The notes below the pieces were generated by a model. It was not told the DNA's origin and ran no database searches. It saw only the letters and a program-made list of their open reading frames with translations. Below, in pieces: positions 47,511 to 57,682 of a DNA stretch of 64,000 nt (within the stretch, counting starts at the first letter, position 1; each line of letters begins with the position of its first letter). The translations under genes were made by a program, and so were the position numbers. Source of the stretch: Pichia kudriavzevii (taxonomy: Eukaryota > Ascomycota > Pichiomycetes > Pichiales > Pichiaceae); contig NC_042506.1 of assembly GCF_003054445.1 (NCBI RefSeq), positions 131,501 through 195,500 of the forward strand. Direction: 5' to 3'.

Positions 47511-49100
47511 TTAAAGCTCATATCTGAAACCAGTATTTTCTTTGTCGGTATAATCTTGGAAACCCTTAATGATGGCTTCGGCTTTAACTTCTTCTGTAGG
47601 GACGCCATACAATATATCCCTTTTACGGTTTTCCCACATAAGACCAAGCCTATAAACTGCACCAAGCACAATCATACCACCATAACAACATGCAAGACCA
47701 ATAATACCACTAATATATCTTGGTTTTTGTCTTGCATAAAAGATATTTGCACCAATGATATTACCTGCCGCGTAGAAGGTGAACCAAAAGCCATTAGAAA
47801 TGGTTTTCTTTGAAGATCCAGCAACATTTGCAGTCAAAAAAATCCAGGATAAAATAACAGGCCCACCAATTAAATATTGTAACCAGGTACAACCGACTAA
47901 AGACCATTTTTTGTCTAATGGAATTGTAGCGATTCCAATCAATCCACATAAACTTGGAATACAGAGCAAAATAAAAATGTAACAACGTGTATTTTTTATC
48001 AACACGGCAATAACACCGGCGGTAAAGATAACAGCAAATTCGATTGCACCTGTTGGCATCTGTAGAATAGTTGACATATTAGATGAAAAACCGAAGTTTT
48101 TAATCAAGGCCGACTGGAAGTTACTTGCACCACCATTAATAACTCCACAAGCCAATCCGATCAAGGTATAAATGAGAGTTTTATAGTCTGTCAATGCTTC
48201 GATAACTTGGTGCTTTTTATATTTCGCATTTTTGATACCCATCATGTTATTGGCAACTCTTTCCACACCCACCAATTTTTCTTTTTCATCTAAAAACCAT
48301 GCATCGACAGGGGAACTCGGACATAGCAATAAGAAAACTGCTGACCAAACCAAGTTGAGTAAACCGATTAATAGAAAGATTAACTGCCATATTTTCAGGT
48401 GCTTATCATGAGCATGTCCCAAAGCCCAGGATAATAAAGCACCAAGCATAGTTGCAATACCATTGAATGACAAAAAGCAACACATTCTTAGGGGTTGTTC
48501 AGACTTCTTATAAAATGCAGATGAAAGTGCCATACATGATGGCGAGATACAACTTTCCAAAACTCCCAATAAAAATCTTAGAACCAAAATACCGCCATAA
48601 TTTTTAGCCCCTATATGACCAAGCAATATAATCGCCCATATGAATATCATAATAGCAGTGAATTTGGCAACTGGAAATTTTTGGATCAAATAATTCGCAG
48701 GAATGGAACCAGCTAGGTAGCCAAAATTGAAAATGGCTGCAACCCACGAATACCGCTGGCCTTCCAAGCCTAAATCCGGAATAAGCTCATAAGCAGAAGC
48801 ATAGTTGAGGGACAACTTATCCAAGAATTGCAACGTGTAGGTGATACAGATAATTGGCATAATATAACAATCAATTTTCCATCTAACTTTTTTATCCAAA
48901 GCTTCCACCTCTTCAGCGGATAAGTGATTTGCTTTGATCAAGTGGTCTAACCCAGCAATCCCTTCTTTCTCATCTTCATCTAATTCTTCAAATCTTTCAG
49001 ATATATATGAGACAACGTGGACAATATCTTTGTCATCTTTGGAATGGATTATTCCTTGTTCTGAGTCCACAGTTGAATCAATTTCTTTCACTTCACTCAT
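47511..49100 (-). CDS. Dal5/Tna1-family anion:cation symporter (MFS)
   Basis: The 529-residue protein is a major-facilitator permease with a hydrophilic N-terminus of about 75 residues and 12 probable membrane helices. WKIDCYIMPIICITYTLQFL and DKLSLNYASAYELIPDLGLE are the hallmark beginning of the allantoate permease family. IFNFGYLAGSIPANYLIQKF and LRFLLGVLESCISPSCMALS continue the pattern. Members carry allantoate, nicotinate, pantothenate, thiamine precursors or other organic anions with protons. THI73, DAL5, SEO1 and the unnamed YIL166C belong to the group. Sequence alone does not fix the substrate. It stands alone, with 780 bp upstream, so regulation by nutrients is likely, but no firm site was seen. 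Confidence 0.85.
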   Translation of the reverse strand: MSEVKEIDSTVDSEQGIIHSKDDKDIVHVVSYISERFEELDEDEKEGIAGLDHLIKANHLSAEEVEALDKKVRWKIDCYIMPIICITYTLQFLDKLSLNYASAYELIPDLGLEGQRYSWVAAIFNFGYLAGSIPANYLIQKFPVAKFTAIMIFIWAIILLGHIGAKNYGGILVLRFLLGVLESCISPSCMALSSAFYKKSEQPLRMCCFLSFNGIATMLGALLSWALGHAHDKHLKIWQLIFLLIGLLNLVWSAVFLLLCPSSPVDAWFLDEKEKLVGVERVANNMMGIKNAKYKKHQVIEALTDYKTLIYTLIGLACGVINGGASNFQSALIKNFGFSSNMSTILQMPTGAIEFAVIFTAGVIAVLIKNTRCYIFILLCIPSLCGLIGIATIPLDKKWSLVGCTWLQYLIGGPVILSWIFLTANVAGSSKKTISNGFWFTFYAAGNIIGANIFYARQKPRYISGIIGLACCYGGMIVLGAVYRLGLMWENRKRDILYGVPTEEVKAEAIIKGFQDYTDKENTGFRYEL

Positions 49101-49880
49101 TTTTGGTTATTGTTCGGCAAACAAAGTAAAACATAAAGTAAAGACATATCAACCAGTTCAGGGACTAGATGATTTAAATACTGGTTTGGTAACAATAGAA
49201 ACACCAAAGCTTCTCTTATTGATAGAGCAATATCTGATAGGTGTTACTAAACCCTTCTGGTCGCTACATATTCTAACCGAATCCACCTTCAGAAAAAGGA
49301 AACCAGCAGGTCCTTATCGAGAACGACACATGCGGCTGTAATCACAATTCCTATTGCAGTACTAGCCGACCCTGATTTTTTTCTCTTATTGTATGTTCCG
49401 CCATACATGAAAATAATTCGAGTTTTAAACTATAACGCGTTTCATACTATGTACTCGATGTTCATAGGTATGCCATCATGTCACAAGAAATAGAGAAATA
49501 TAAAAGATCACAAAACCAAACCCGTGCAAGGGCAAGTTTTGCTTGTTGTTGGTTTCATTTGTTGACACATCCTTGAAACAGAATCAGAAGCGCTACTTTA
49601 CTATAATGGTATTCTGTTTCGGTTAGGCTTGTATTTACTGAATCCTTATTTTTCCGTCATATGCTTGTGTTGCGATACATATAATGCGGGTTTTAGATAA
49701 GAAACACTAATTCGACCAAAATTTGGCGCAAATTTTAACCTAAGAACATCTGGGTAAATATTCAGGGTTCTCGGATCAAAGAGCCCTTTCCGGAAAATAG
49801 GGAGAGGGTAAACTAATGAAAAAGCCGCACACGCATGTATGCATCTATACATTTTTTGTTATCTATCATATGCTTATCTC
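49101..49880. promoter_or_regulatory. Long upstream region of the permease
   Basis: The 780-bp stretch between the permease start and the SPO14 stop contains no convincing gene. GATAAG-type motifs (AGATAAG near 49695 and its complement near 49870) could bind GATA nitrogen regulators, and TGTTCCGCCATAC near 49393 is G/C-rich. These are weak, single matches. Confidence 0.4.
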
Positions 49881-52800
49881 CTAATCGTAGATTTGGATTG
49901 GAGGTAGCTTATCTGCCTTGTAGAACCAATTAGAGCTTTCAACCTCCTTCTTTAGCCATCTGGTAGGAAAGCAAACAACATGTCCTCTAACCATTTTCAT
50001 CAATTTCAATCCAGTTTCGTGGTCATACACTGTTCCTTTCCCGTAAGGAGTGATGCTGGTTCCTGCATTTTCATTTGTGACAGACATTTGAAATCTTTCG
50101 AGCTCTATCAGTTTGGCGTTCCGCTGTAGCCGACGATGATGTTCCTCAACATCTTCATTTTCATACTCCGTTTCGTCTTGTAAGTTATTTCCTTCTTTTG
50201 GGGGTGATTCGGCACTTTCATTTATCTGAAGATGCCCCTTCAAAATATGTTGATATATGTCAAATGCATTCCTCATTTCTTCGTAATCTTTGTAATCCTT
50301 CCAAGTTTGAACAAAATCGTCAGGTTGGACATGGAAAACCATCCTGAATAACATGGTATTCCTAACTGCCTGCGCCATCCAGGTCCCCTCAAAAAAAGAT
50401 ATATCTAAGGGGTCTTCAAAATTATATGGATCAATAAAGTCGTAATCAACTTGTGGCAACAGAATTTTATCAATCTCTCGCAATTCTTCATCAGTCAGAC
50501 TAACTAATGGATTGTCCGGTATCACAACATTATTATTATTGCCAAAATTACTATTAATTCCACCATTCAATAAATGTTCAACTGGGGGTGGTGAATTCGA
50601 GCTATTATTATCTTCTACCGAATTGAAGTTGTTGAAAGTTTTCCTATTTTTTAAAGCATTATAAGATTCCGAATTATTTCCCAAAAACACCTCTTCCTTC
50701 TCATTTTGTAGTTTTATTTTACAGTACAACCTTCTCATATAAAACAACCTCTTGATCATAGTCCATCTATCTATATTCATTGAGTTGTTTTCCTTCTTAC
50801 TTAGGATTTCGGATTTTTTTTGTGACAAGACTTCGACAATGTCTTCAAAATATGGTAGCGATTCTGGGTCACTGGATTCGGATGAAGTTCGTTGCACCCT
50901 CAGTTTTAGGAACTCTTTGAGTTTCCTTTTTGCGACTATAAAATTGGATGATCTAAACCCATCAATTTCACCTTCAACTTCTTTTCGATGGTTTTCGTTT
51001 GCAACCCTAACATCGTTAGATAAATTTTTGTCACTTCTTAATCCAGGATTAACATTACCCACTCTATGGTTGAATGAAACTGGATATACAAGATCGTCCA
51101 GGTTCTGAGATCTCTCTGCATTAACTTCAATCTTGGTAAAGTTGCTTTTCATTTCCTTCGTCAGCTGGTCCTTCAAACTTTCGTCTTCTTTAATTTCATT
51201 GAAATATGGGGTTCCTTGATCCAAACCTAGCAAATATCTAGTGCCCAATTCCACCATTGCACTTAATTGCATATTACCATCCTTCTTACTTAAAATCGAG
51301 GCTTTGATTCCATTTCCTGACTTACAGAATTTCTCAATTTCTGCAAACCTACGTTCAACTAGATCAATCAAATCAACATCTACTCCCAGATGTTCTCTCA
51401 TCAATCTAACTCTTAAGCTATGAGCAAATTTACCCACATAATACTTTTTACCGTCCATTTTGGACTCGATTAAATCTTTGTCTCTAACAATTGCACAAAC
51501 TTCGGAATCTCTTGTACCTCTCATTGACCTTTCGTTAATGTTGGCTGATCCTATTATTGCAATTCTATCATCCACTATCATAGTTTTTGCATGGATATAC
51601 AACTGCTCCGTAGTTAATAGCTTATAGTCACTAATTAATCCCCATTTCCTTAAAGAATAAAAGTTGATGTAATCTTCTGGTTTTATACCAAGCCTTCTCA
51701 ATCTAGCAAAAATGGAATTTTCGCCCATAGAAATTGACATATATTGACATTGCATGATCAACCTAACAGATCCACCTTCCTTTGTATCAACATCTGCTTC
51801 AAACCCTGGCATCAGTGGAATTACAATGACAGCCTTCCAAGCTTCGCCCCTGGTGTGCGCACAGATAATCCTATCAACCAATGCACTACCAATTTCATTT
51901 TTAACTAGGGTGTTGTCAATAGTCGTAGATGTTACAAAAAATTGGTTTTCGATGTAAATGAAATGCTCACTCTCTTCAATACATTTGACATATGCATTTT
52001 GTATACTTTGCTCATGATCTTTAATACCTAACGACCATTCACAGCTCGATCTTAAAAGCTGGATTTCACAGGTTCCCTTCAATCCTAATTCTTCTAATTC
52101 ATCGTTTGTGAAAGAACGTGGCGGTACCATCAAAGGAGTAGGCCTCGATGGTCTTTTTTGTCTAATTAGGTAATTCCACCTTTGAATAAAGTGTCTGGAT
52201 AAATCACGGGCAATTTGCCCACTTGATACCATATGAACGTCGTGCCAAGGCATCCTAGGAATAAATTGCCTATTGTACATGTCTTTATGAGGATCAGGTA
52301 AATCGAAGAAATCTTTCTTACGTGGGTTTGAATAGTCTTTACCTGGAAAAATTTGGAATTCTCTCTGGAAATCATACCGCAGCTTCTCCATGTCTTCATT
52401 TTCATCAACATTAGGAGGACCTATACTATCTTCACTAACAGCTGTATTGTCATCTTTTTCTTCATCATTTCCAAATTTAGTAAGTGAGTCGTCTACTAGA
52501 ACATGATCAGGAGTATCGTATCTACCATAACATAGGTCAATACCCCCGAGGAAACATACAGTCTGATCAATAATTAACAATTTTTCATGATGGGCCCAAA
52601 AGAAAACATTTTGCATTATTTGATTTGGTGATCTTAAAACAAAGATATTCTCATGTAAATCAAGCAAAGAATGTTTTGTATACATAGAATCTGTTACAAC
52701 AGTAGTACCAACATTCCTATAAATGATAATGTAAATTTTAACACCTTGGTTGGCCTTTTTTTGTAGTAACCTATCAATCCTCCAATCTTGATTTCCATTA

Positions 52801-54791
52801 GCGGGTCTCCTTAAGTATAATTCTGGAGATAACCACCAATCATGAATATAAATAACATCTTTAGCCATATTGATGGCGGTTGAAGCAGCGTACCAATAAT
52901 TTCTTGCATCCACAAACCATTGAGCAAAGCAATCATTTCTAATTGGCGCAAATGAATTAAATCTCTGATTTTGTGACCATTCGGTTTCAGAAACCATTCT
53001 CCGAATTTCATGAGCCCAAATGTTTGAAATTTTGGGTAATTTTGCAACCAACTTAAACTGCCTTTCACTGTTTCTCATTTTGATTTTTGGGTACTTATTT
53101 GTTTTATTTAGTAGCTTTCTAGCAGGAGTGAAGAATAAGTCGGTTTCATCTTGATGGTCGTTGGTATTCTCATTTTCTGTACCGTCATCGTCCAACTCTA
53201 TGTATTCTGTGGTGGTTTGGCCTTGGTATTCAATAGAAGTTGCAGAGTCTACCAAAAAAACATCCTCGATTATGGTTGAATGGAAATTTTTAGTGTACAT
53301 GATGTAAGAATCACCCAAAATTACCCACTTACTAGTGTGGCGTTTGATCGTGCTTGTCCAATCTTGGACTCTAAAATGGGAAACCCTCCAACCTTGCTTT
53401 GCTGAGGAAGTGGTAATATATAGGTAACCTTCTTTATGTTTTTCTCTCAGCTCATTCACCAAGAAAAAACTCATAGGGGACAATTCTAGAAATTGATAAA
53501 CTTTTAAAGATAGGTCATCACTTTTAAGGTTTGATAATAATGCATCTAAATATTTTTCTAAGTCACTTAAAAATTTTTCATTGGCCTCTTGTCTCCTGAT
53601 CAACTGGCTATCCTCAGAATCTGCAATATCCTTCTTCATAAAGGGAATCGACTTTACAGAAAACCGCCTTGGAGTTGAATGAAAGGCAGAAATGGCCACA
53701 TCACTGATGGATGTATGAGAGGAAAGAGGCACATCACTTCTATCCTTATCCTTGTCTCTCTCTCTGTCCTTATGACTCTTGAAATTGTCCACCTTAAGTA
53801 AGTTTAAGGCTTTGTTAACTCTATCACTTCTAGGTAGGGAGGGGAAAGGCAAAACGTTTGGTTTGCCTGATTTATTCGAAAACTCATAAATCCTATTGAG
53901 CCTTCTGTGCAAAGACCTCAAACTCTTGACATCCTTATCGATATCCCAACGTAAAACGTAATCGCCCAAGTTGAATTCCAAATGTAACCTATAGAGTCTA
54001 TTTCTAGCCATAACAGAAGTTTTCAGTATTGATTCTTTGTTCATTCCCCTAGTTGCGGGGCTCTTATTTATGCTATTTTCATCGGCTTTCTTCGATTCCC
54101 GGGCATCAACAAACTGATACGTAATATCAGATAGACACACATTTATTGAAGATGATAAGTTTTCAGGACTCATTTTATTGGTTTTAAATTCACCAATACT
54201 TTTCGGGAATAGGAGTTCATTCATAAAGTTTTCCTTATTTCCCCTCTTACTCTCATTCTTTTTCGAGTTTTGAAACTTCTCATCCAAGACTAGCTGGATA
54301 TCTCTATTATCCAATATTTGCTGAGATTCAAACAGTTTCTCACAATTCGAATGTTTCCAAGTTTTATCACGTCTTGGTAAAATAATAGGTTGGGGATCAT
54401 TCAATAACCTTTGGAAAATGTAATAATCCACCTCTTGTTCATGAGAAGTTCTGTGACTGAATATAGAGTGCAATTCATCATTCTCATTTTTCACATGATT
54501 ATAGTTGTTGATTATTTGTGAGATGTTTTTCATTTGTTCTTTATCGACAGTTTCGACATACTGGGAATCTTCAATGATTTTGTGTTCCTTAGTGAAAAGA
54601 GACTTCAGACTTGTGGTCAATAACCTTAACCCTTCCGTCGAGGAGAGCGTACCATCGATATACGCAAATGGTGCCTGTAGGGGATTCAAATTTGATTTAT
54701 TCCCAACAATTTCTGCATCTTTGATTCTTTGGGCAATTGCATAATCCTTAAGCCTGGTTTGGGTGTCCACGTTGTCAAGCAAATCACCCAT
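49881..54791 (-). CDS. SPO14: Phospholipase D Spo14
   Basis: The start was taken as the ATG at 54791 (MGDLLDNVDTQTRLKDYAIA), 1636 residues; the frame upstream begins with a TTG and has no other ATG. The protein has the order of Spo14 (1683 residues): a PX domain (FNLGDYVLRWDIDKDVKSLR, LPFPSLPRSDRVNKAL), a PH domain (KRHTSKWVILGDSYIMYTKN) and two HKD catalytic motifs. The first is HEKLLIID near residue 735, followed by GGIDLCYGRYDTPDH. The second is HAKTMIVDD near 1065, followed by GSANINERSMRG. The enzyme cleaves phosphatidylcholine to phosphatidic acid and is needed for prospore membrane formation and for growth when Sec14 is bypassed. The long C-terminal extension ends in GLKLMKMVRGHVVCFPTRWL, typical of yeast enzymes. 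Confidence 0.96.
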   Translation of the reverse strand: MGDLLDNVDTQTRLKDYAIAQRIKDAEIVGNKSNLNPLQAPFAYIDGTLSSTEGLRLLTTSLKSLFTKEHKIIEDSQYVETVDKEQMKNISQIINNYNHVKNENDELHSIFSHRTSHEQEVDYYIFQRLLNDPQPIILPRRDKTWKHSNCEKLFESQQILDNRDIQLVLDEKFQNSKKNESKRGNKENFMNELLFPKSIGEFKTNKMSPENLSSSINVCLSDITYQFVDARESKKADENSINKSPATRGMNKESILKTSVMARNRLYRLHLEFNLGDYVLRWDIDKDVKSLRSLHRRLNRIYEFSNKSGKPNVLPFPSLPRSDRVNKALNLLKVDNFKSHKDRERDKDKDRSDVPLSSHTSISDVAISAFHSTPRRFSVKSIPFMKKDIADSEDSQLIRRQEANEKFLSDLEKYLDALLSNLKSDDLSLKVYQFLELSPMSFFLVNELREKHKEGYLYITTSSAKQGWRVSHFRVQDWTSTIKRHTSKWVILGDSYIMYTKNFHSTIIEDVFLVDSATSIEYQGQTTTEYIELDDDGTENENTNDHQDETDLFFTPARKLLNKTNKYPKIKMRNSERQFKLVAKLPKISNIWAHEIRRMVSETEWSQNQRFNSFAPIRNDCFAQWFVDARNYWYAASTAINMAKDVIYIHDWWLSPELYLRRPANGNQDWRIDRLLQKKANQGVKIYIIIYRNVGTTVVTDSMYTKHSLLDLHENIFVLRSPNQIMQNVFFWAHHEKLLIIDQTVCFLGGIDLCYGRYDTPDHVLVDDSLTKFGNDEEKDDNTAVSEDSIGPPNVDENEDMEKLRYDFQREFQIFPGKDYSNPRKKDFFDLPDPHKDMYNRQFIPRMPWHDVHMVSSGQIARDLSRHFIQRWNYLIRQKRPSRPTPLMVPPRSFTNDELEELGLKGTCEIQLLRSSCEWSLGIKDHEQSIQNAYVKCIEESEHFIYIENQFFVTSTTIDNTLVKNEIGSALVDRIICAHTRGEAWKAVIVIPLMPGFEADVDTKEGGSVRLIMQCQYMSISMGENSIFARLRRLGIKPEDYINFYSLRKWGLISDYKLLTTEQLYIHAKTMIVDDRIAIIGSANINERSMRGTRDSEVCAIVRDKDLIESKMDGKKYYVGKFAHSLRVRLMREHLGVDVDLIDLVERRFAEIEKFCKSGNGIKASILSKKDGNMQLSAMVELGTRYLLGLDQGTPYFNEIKEDESLKDQLTKEMKSNFTKIEVNAERSQNLDDLVYPVSFNHRVGNVNPGLRSDKNLSNDVRVANENHRKEVEGEIDGFRSSNFIVAKRKLKEFLKLRVQRTSSESSDPESLPYFEDIVEVLSQKKSEILSKKENNSMNIDRWTMIKRLFYMRRLYCKIKLQNEKEEVFLGNNSESYNALKNRKTFNNFNSVEDNNSSNSPPPVEHLLNGGINSNFGNNNNVVIPDNPLVSLTDEELREIDKILLPQVDYDFIDPYNFEDPLDISFFEGTWMAQAVRNTMLFRMVFHVQPDDFVQTWKDYKDYEEMRNAFDIYQHILKGHLQINESAESPPKEGNNLQDETEYENEDVEEHHRRLQRNAKLIELERFQMSVTNENAGTSITPYGKGTVYDHETGLKLMKMVRGHVVCFPTRWLKKEVESSNWFYKADKLPPIQIYD

Positions 54792-55248
54792 GTTTATTTC
54801 AAGCAAGAAACTCCAGTATCCAATGCAATGGCAACAAGTAAGAGAGATGCAAAGGCAATGGCTGCAACTATAGATAGGGAGACAATGTAGAAATGTCAAC
54901 AGATTCCCGAAACGAGGTAGAAGTAACCGAAAAGAGAAGCGTGCATCGACACTCCCCTAGTAGAGGGACAGAGAAAGATGGGAAAACAGCCTCTCTTCCC
55001 CCATCCTCTGGTGTGCACGTGACCTAGGAAGAAAAGGGGAAGGTAAAAACAAAATTTTTGTTTGGGGGGGGGGGGGGGGAGAACTTTTCCCCCATTGTCG
55101 CTGCTAAAATATATATATATATATATAGCAGTTGCTTGAGAGCATGTAATGAAAATTTCAATAATATTATAGAGATACCGATACATGTATATACACGAGC
55201 TATTAGCGGTGGCGACGCTGAACATTGGACACTGGACACTGGTCCTCA
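54792..55248. other. Intergenic with G16 and (AT)n tracts
   Basis: This region upstream of SPO14 and 3' of IMG2 has no gene. It contains 16 consecutive G at 55064-55079 and an (AT) run at 55108-55127. Short ORFs here arise from the repeats. Confidence 0.55.
55064..55079. repeat. G16 homopolymer
   Basis: Sixteen G in a row about 275 bp upstream of the SPO14 start, the longest G/C run in the window. Confidence 0.9.
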
Positions 55249-55593
55249 CTAGAACTTCTTTTGGAGTAGTTCGAGAATCTCATCCTTAAAATCACCCTTG
55301 ATTCTTAGACAGCCATTTATTGTACGACAAGAGTACTTTTCCTTTGGAATGTGGGGCAAGAGTGTCTGCAGGTCGTTTCTGAAGGAGACCACGTTACCCT
55401 GGACACGTTTTATTTCGGTGTAGACAGCCTGGGAGCGGATTGTCCTGTAGATAGGGAGGTTACCCTTTGATGTGCGAGGAAGAGAGTATGAGGCAAGGGG
55501 TGGCTTTGCTGTGAGCTGAGCAACGGAGATGGAGTCGAGAGATGGCAACACCTTGGAGAGACGTGCAACGACAGAGGATGAGATGGTGGACAT
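55249..55593 (-). CDS. IMG2: Mitochondrial ribosomal protein mL49 (Img2)
   Basis: The start was set at the ATG at 55593 (MSTISSSVVARLSKVLPSLD), giving 114 residues; longer versions in this frame add low-complexity sequence only. The N-terminus is basic and serine-rich, suitable as a mitochondrial presequence. The conserved part is LPIYRTIRSQAVYTEIKRVQ, RNDLQTLLPHIPKE and INGCLRIKGDFKDEILELLQ, which match the mL49/Img2 family. It is a mitochondrial large-subunit protein needed for respiration and mtDNA maintenance. The family protein in S. cerevisiae is about 146 residues. It is divergent from TPI1, sharing a 690-bp promoter region. Confidence 0.88.
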   Translation of the reverse strand: MSTISSSVVARLSKVLPSLDSISVAQLTAKPPLASYSLPRTSKGNLPIYRTIRSQAVYTEIKRVQGNVVSFRNDLQTLLPHIPKEKYSCRTINGCLRIKGDFKDEILELLQKKF

Positions 55594-55834
55594 TCTGTAA
55601 AGAGTTAGGTGTACTGAGAGGTATGGCAAATAAATTAGATGTTCTTCACCTTGTAGGCCACTTTGCATGTACTTGTCTGTGTATACTTGTCTGTGGACAA
55701 GTGGAAAATGGAAAAAAATCATTTTACTAAAGCGAATAGTGCTGCATGCGCCGCCTCGCATTGCCCACGCCCTTCAACATGCGCCACACACACCGTAAAT
55801 TCTCTTCTTTCCCTCCACAGTAGAAACCAAATCA

Positions 55835-55885
55835 AACACCGTGTCGCCCTTAACACCGTGTTGTCGTTAACACCGTGCTGCTCTT
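55835..55885 (+). repeat. Three tandem 17-bp units in the TPI1 promoter
   Basis: Units start at 55835, 55852 and 55869. All share AACACCGTG and end in a pyrimidine-TT, with 17-bp spacing, about 1.6 helical turns. The unit may be a protein binding site repeated three times. Confidence 0.85.
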
Positions 55886-55887
55886 CC
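55883..55887 (+). promoter_or_regulatory. CT-box (Gcr1 core)
   Basis: CTTCC, the core bound by the glycolytic activator Gcr1 in S. cerevisiae, lies 14 bp before the Rap1 site. The short motif alone is weak, but the pairing with Rap1 is the usual glycolytic arrangement. Confidence 0.5.
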
Positions 55888-55901
55888 CTATCTGTCTACA
55901 T

Positions 55902-55914
55902 ACACCCGTACACC
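55902..55914 (+). promoter_or_regulatory. Rap1-type site
   Basis: ACACCCGTACACC fits the Rap1 consensus ACACCCRYACAYM at all 13 positions. It lies about 370 bp upstream of the TPI1 start. Confidence 0.7.
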
Positions 55915-55949
55915 AGAACTTTCTTTACACACACCCCACTAGTCCTTCT

Positions 55950-55961
55950 CCCCCCCCCCCC
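55950..55961. repeat. C12 homopolymer
   Basis: Twelve C residues in the TPI1 promoter, 35 bp downstream of the Rap1-type site. Confidence 0.9.
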
Positions 55962-56283
55962 ACCGGAGACTTTCCGAATTGGGCGCGTCTGCTGACCGCC
56001 GGGTCTTTTGTGTTCCGGAATCCTCATCATTTGGATTGTTGCCCAAAGTGGAGTGAGCCCGGAGTATCTTACCATACAGTGAGAGGCACATTAAGTGTAC
56101 AATAGGTATATATAGATATAACTATATATAGGGGGGACCTTGCTACTAGTGCAGTATAGAAAGTCCAGTAGATACTTTCCCCCAATTTGGGCTTATTTTT
56201 TTCTTCAGGCTGTATAACATCCAACACACACACACGCATACATACACACACACACACCTACTCATATATATATAACTCTTACA

Positions 56284-57036
56284 ATGGCTAGAACTTTCTT
56301 TGTCGGTGGTAACTTCAAGATGAACGGCTCAAAGGCCTCCATCAAAACCATTGTTGAAAACATCAACAACTCCTCTATTCCTTCCAATGTCGAAGTTGTT
56401 CTTTGTCCACCAGCACCATACCTCTCGTACACTGCAGACTTGAATAAGCAAGCAAACGTTCAAGTTGGTGCTCAGAACTGTTACCCAAAGGCTTCTGGTG
56501 CCTTCACCGGTGAAGTTTCTCCACTTGCAGTGAAGGACTCTGGTGCAGAATGGGTCATCACCGGTCACTCCGAGAGAAGACAATACTTCAACGAGTCGGA
56601 CGAGTTTGTTGCTGAAAAGACCAAGTTTGCCATTGACCAAGGGTTGAAGGTCATTCTCTGTATTGGTGAGTCAATTGACGAAAAGAAGGCCGGTAAGACT
56701 CTCGACGTTTGTAAGAGAGAATTGTCTGCTGTCATCAAGGCCGTTGCTCCAGAGGACTGGTCCTCCATTGTCATTGCCTACGAACCAATCTGGGCTATCG
56801 GTACCGGTTTGGCTGCAACCGCCCAAGACGCTCAAGATATTCATGCAGAAATCAGAAAATACTTGGCTTCCCAACTCGGCGAGTCCACTGCCCAAGCTGT
56901 CAGAATCCTATACGGTGGTTCTGCCAACGGTAAGAATGCACCAGAATTCAAGGACAAGGCCGACGTCGATGGTTTCTTGGTTGGTGGTGCTTCCTTAAAG
57001 CCTGAATTTGTTGACATCATTAACTCCAGAGCTTAA
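56284..57036 (+). CDS. TPI1: Triosephosphate isomerase
   Basis: The 250-residue enzyme interconverts dihydroxyacetone phosphate and glyceraldehyde 3-phosphate in glycolysis. GGNFKMNGS carries the catalytic Lys12. [12 protein letters not shown] has His95, and [14 protein letters not shown] holds the catalytic Glu167 and the mobile loop. [11 protein letters not shown] and [12 protein letters not shown] complete the phosphate-binding site. It is two residues longer than S. cerevisiae TPI (248). Codon choice is visibly skewed to the preferred codons of highly expressed genes (GGT, GTC, AAG, TCC), unlike the neighbours. The promoter has Rap1- and CT-box-type sites. Confidence 0.99.
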   Translation: MARTFFVGGNFKMNGSKASIKTIVENINNSSIPSNVEVVLCPPAPYLSYTADLNKQANVQVGAQNCYPKASGAFTGEVSPLAVKDSGAEWVITGHSERRQYFNESDEFVAEKTKFAIDQGLKVILCIGESIDEKKAGKTLDVCKRELSAVIKAVAPEDWSSIVIAYEPIWAIGTGLAATAQDAQDIHAEIRKYLASQLGESTAQAVRILYGGSANGKNAPEFKDKADVDGFLVGGASLKPEFVDIINSRA

Positions 57037-57180
57037 TAATTTAAAGTGTCCCTCATTCTTCTTAATGTCTAACGTCTATACTTTTGTACTGTACAATGAA
57101 AAATAAATGATTATCCATTCGTCCATATATTTTACTGTTTTTTTATATGTAGTTCCATATGTTACACTGCACAGAAACAT

Positions 57181-57609
57181 TCATAGCTCCCCCTCATTCT
57201 CATCCTTCATATCCAGGATTAGTCCCTCAACTTCATTCTCTCTTCCCTCGTTCTTCAGCCGCCTAATCATATCTTTATTCCTCCTTATGGCTCGTCGCTC
57301 AGCCTTGGAAATGCTACCACTAACACCAATCGCCTCCAATACTACGTTTTTCCCGTCCAAGGTCTGGACAAAAAACATTGCACCAAGCACATTTTCAACA
57401 GCATCGAAATGACATCGCAGTATCCCCATCCCAGTCTTGGGAGAGAAATATTTAATTATAAATGATGTGATCGAATCCGCAAGCCCCTTGTCACCGTAGT
57501 TCTTGGAAAGTGATAATCGAAGCGTGGATATGATCGTCTTGGGCGTTGGAGCAGTCTGTGACTCGCTGTGTATTTGAAAGAGAATATATCTTGTCTTTAA
57601 TCTAACCAT
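57181..57609 (-). CDS. POP5: RNase P/MRP subunit Pop5
   Basis: The 142-residue protein starts MVRLKTRYILFQIHSE, as Pop5 does, and has SLSKNYGDKGLADSITSFII, KYFSPKTGMGILRCHFDAVE and SGSISKAERRAIRRNKDMI. It forms a dimer with Rpp1 in the nuclear RNase P and RNase MRP ribonucleoproteins that process tRNA and rRNA. S. cerevisiae Pop5 is 173 residues; here a loop near residue 20 is shorter and the acidic tail is reduced. The gene converges on TPI1 and is divergent from ALA1. Confidence 0.93.
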   Translation of the reverse strand: MVRLKTRYILFQIHSESQTAPTPKTIISTLRLSLSKNYGDKGLADSITSFIIKYFSPKTGMGILRCHFDAVENVLGAMFFVQTLDGKNVVLEAIGVSGSISKAERRAIRRNKDMIRRLKNEGRENEVEGLILDMKDENEGEL

Positions 57610-57646
57610 TAGTATTCTTTTTTAATTCTGTTTGTCTGTTGCAAAG

Positions 57647-57682
<36 letters not shown>

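Larger units (their letters stand above)
55594..56283. promoter_or_regulatory. Divergent IMG2-TPI1 promoter
   Basis: The 690-bp region contains a 3 x 17-bp repeat, a CT-box, a Rap1 site, a C12 tract at 55950-55961, TATA-like runs (TATATATAG at 56106-56130) and a CA-rich leader with (CA) runs at 56226-56258. High-level glycolytic promoters of yeasts typically combine Rap1 and CT-boxes with a strong TATA. Confidence 0.7.

Noticed and set aside
54792-54899. N-terminal extension of SPO14 starting upstream of 54791
   Set aside because: The frame starts with TTG, contains no ATG before 54791 and encodes an unusual Cys-rich stretch not expected in Spo14.
55594-55761. N-terminal extension of IMG2
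   Set aside because: Low-complexity and not typical of mL49; the ATG at 55593 gives a reasonable presequence.
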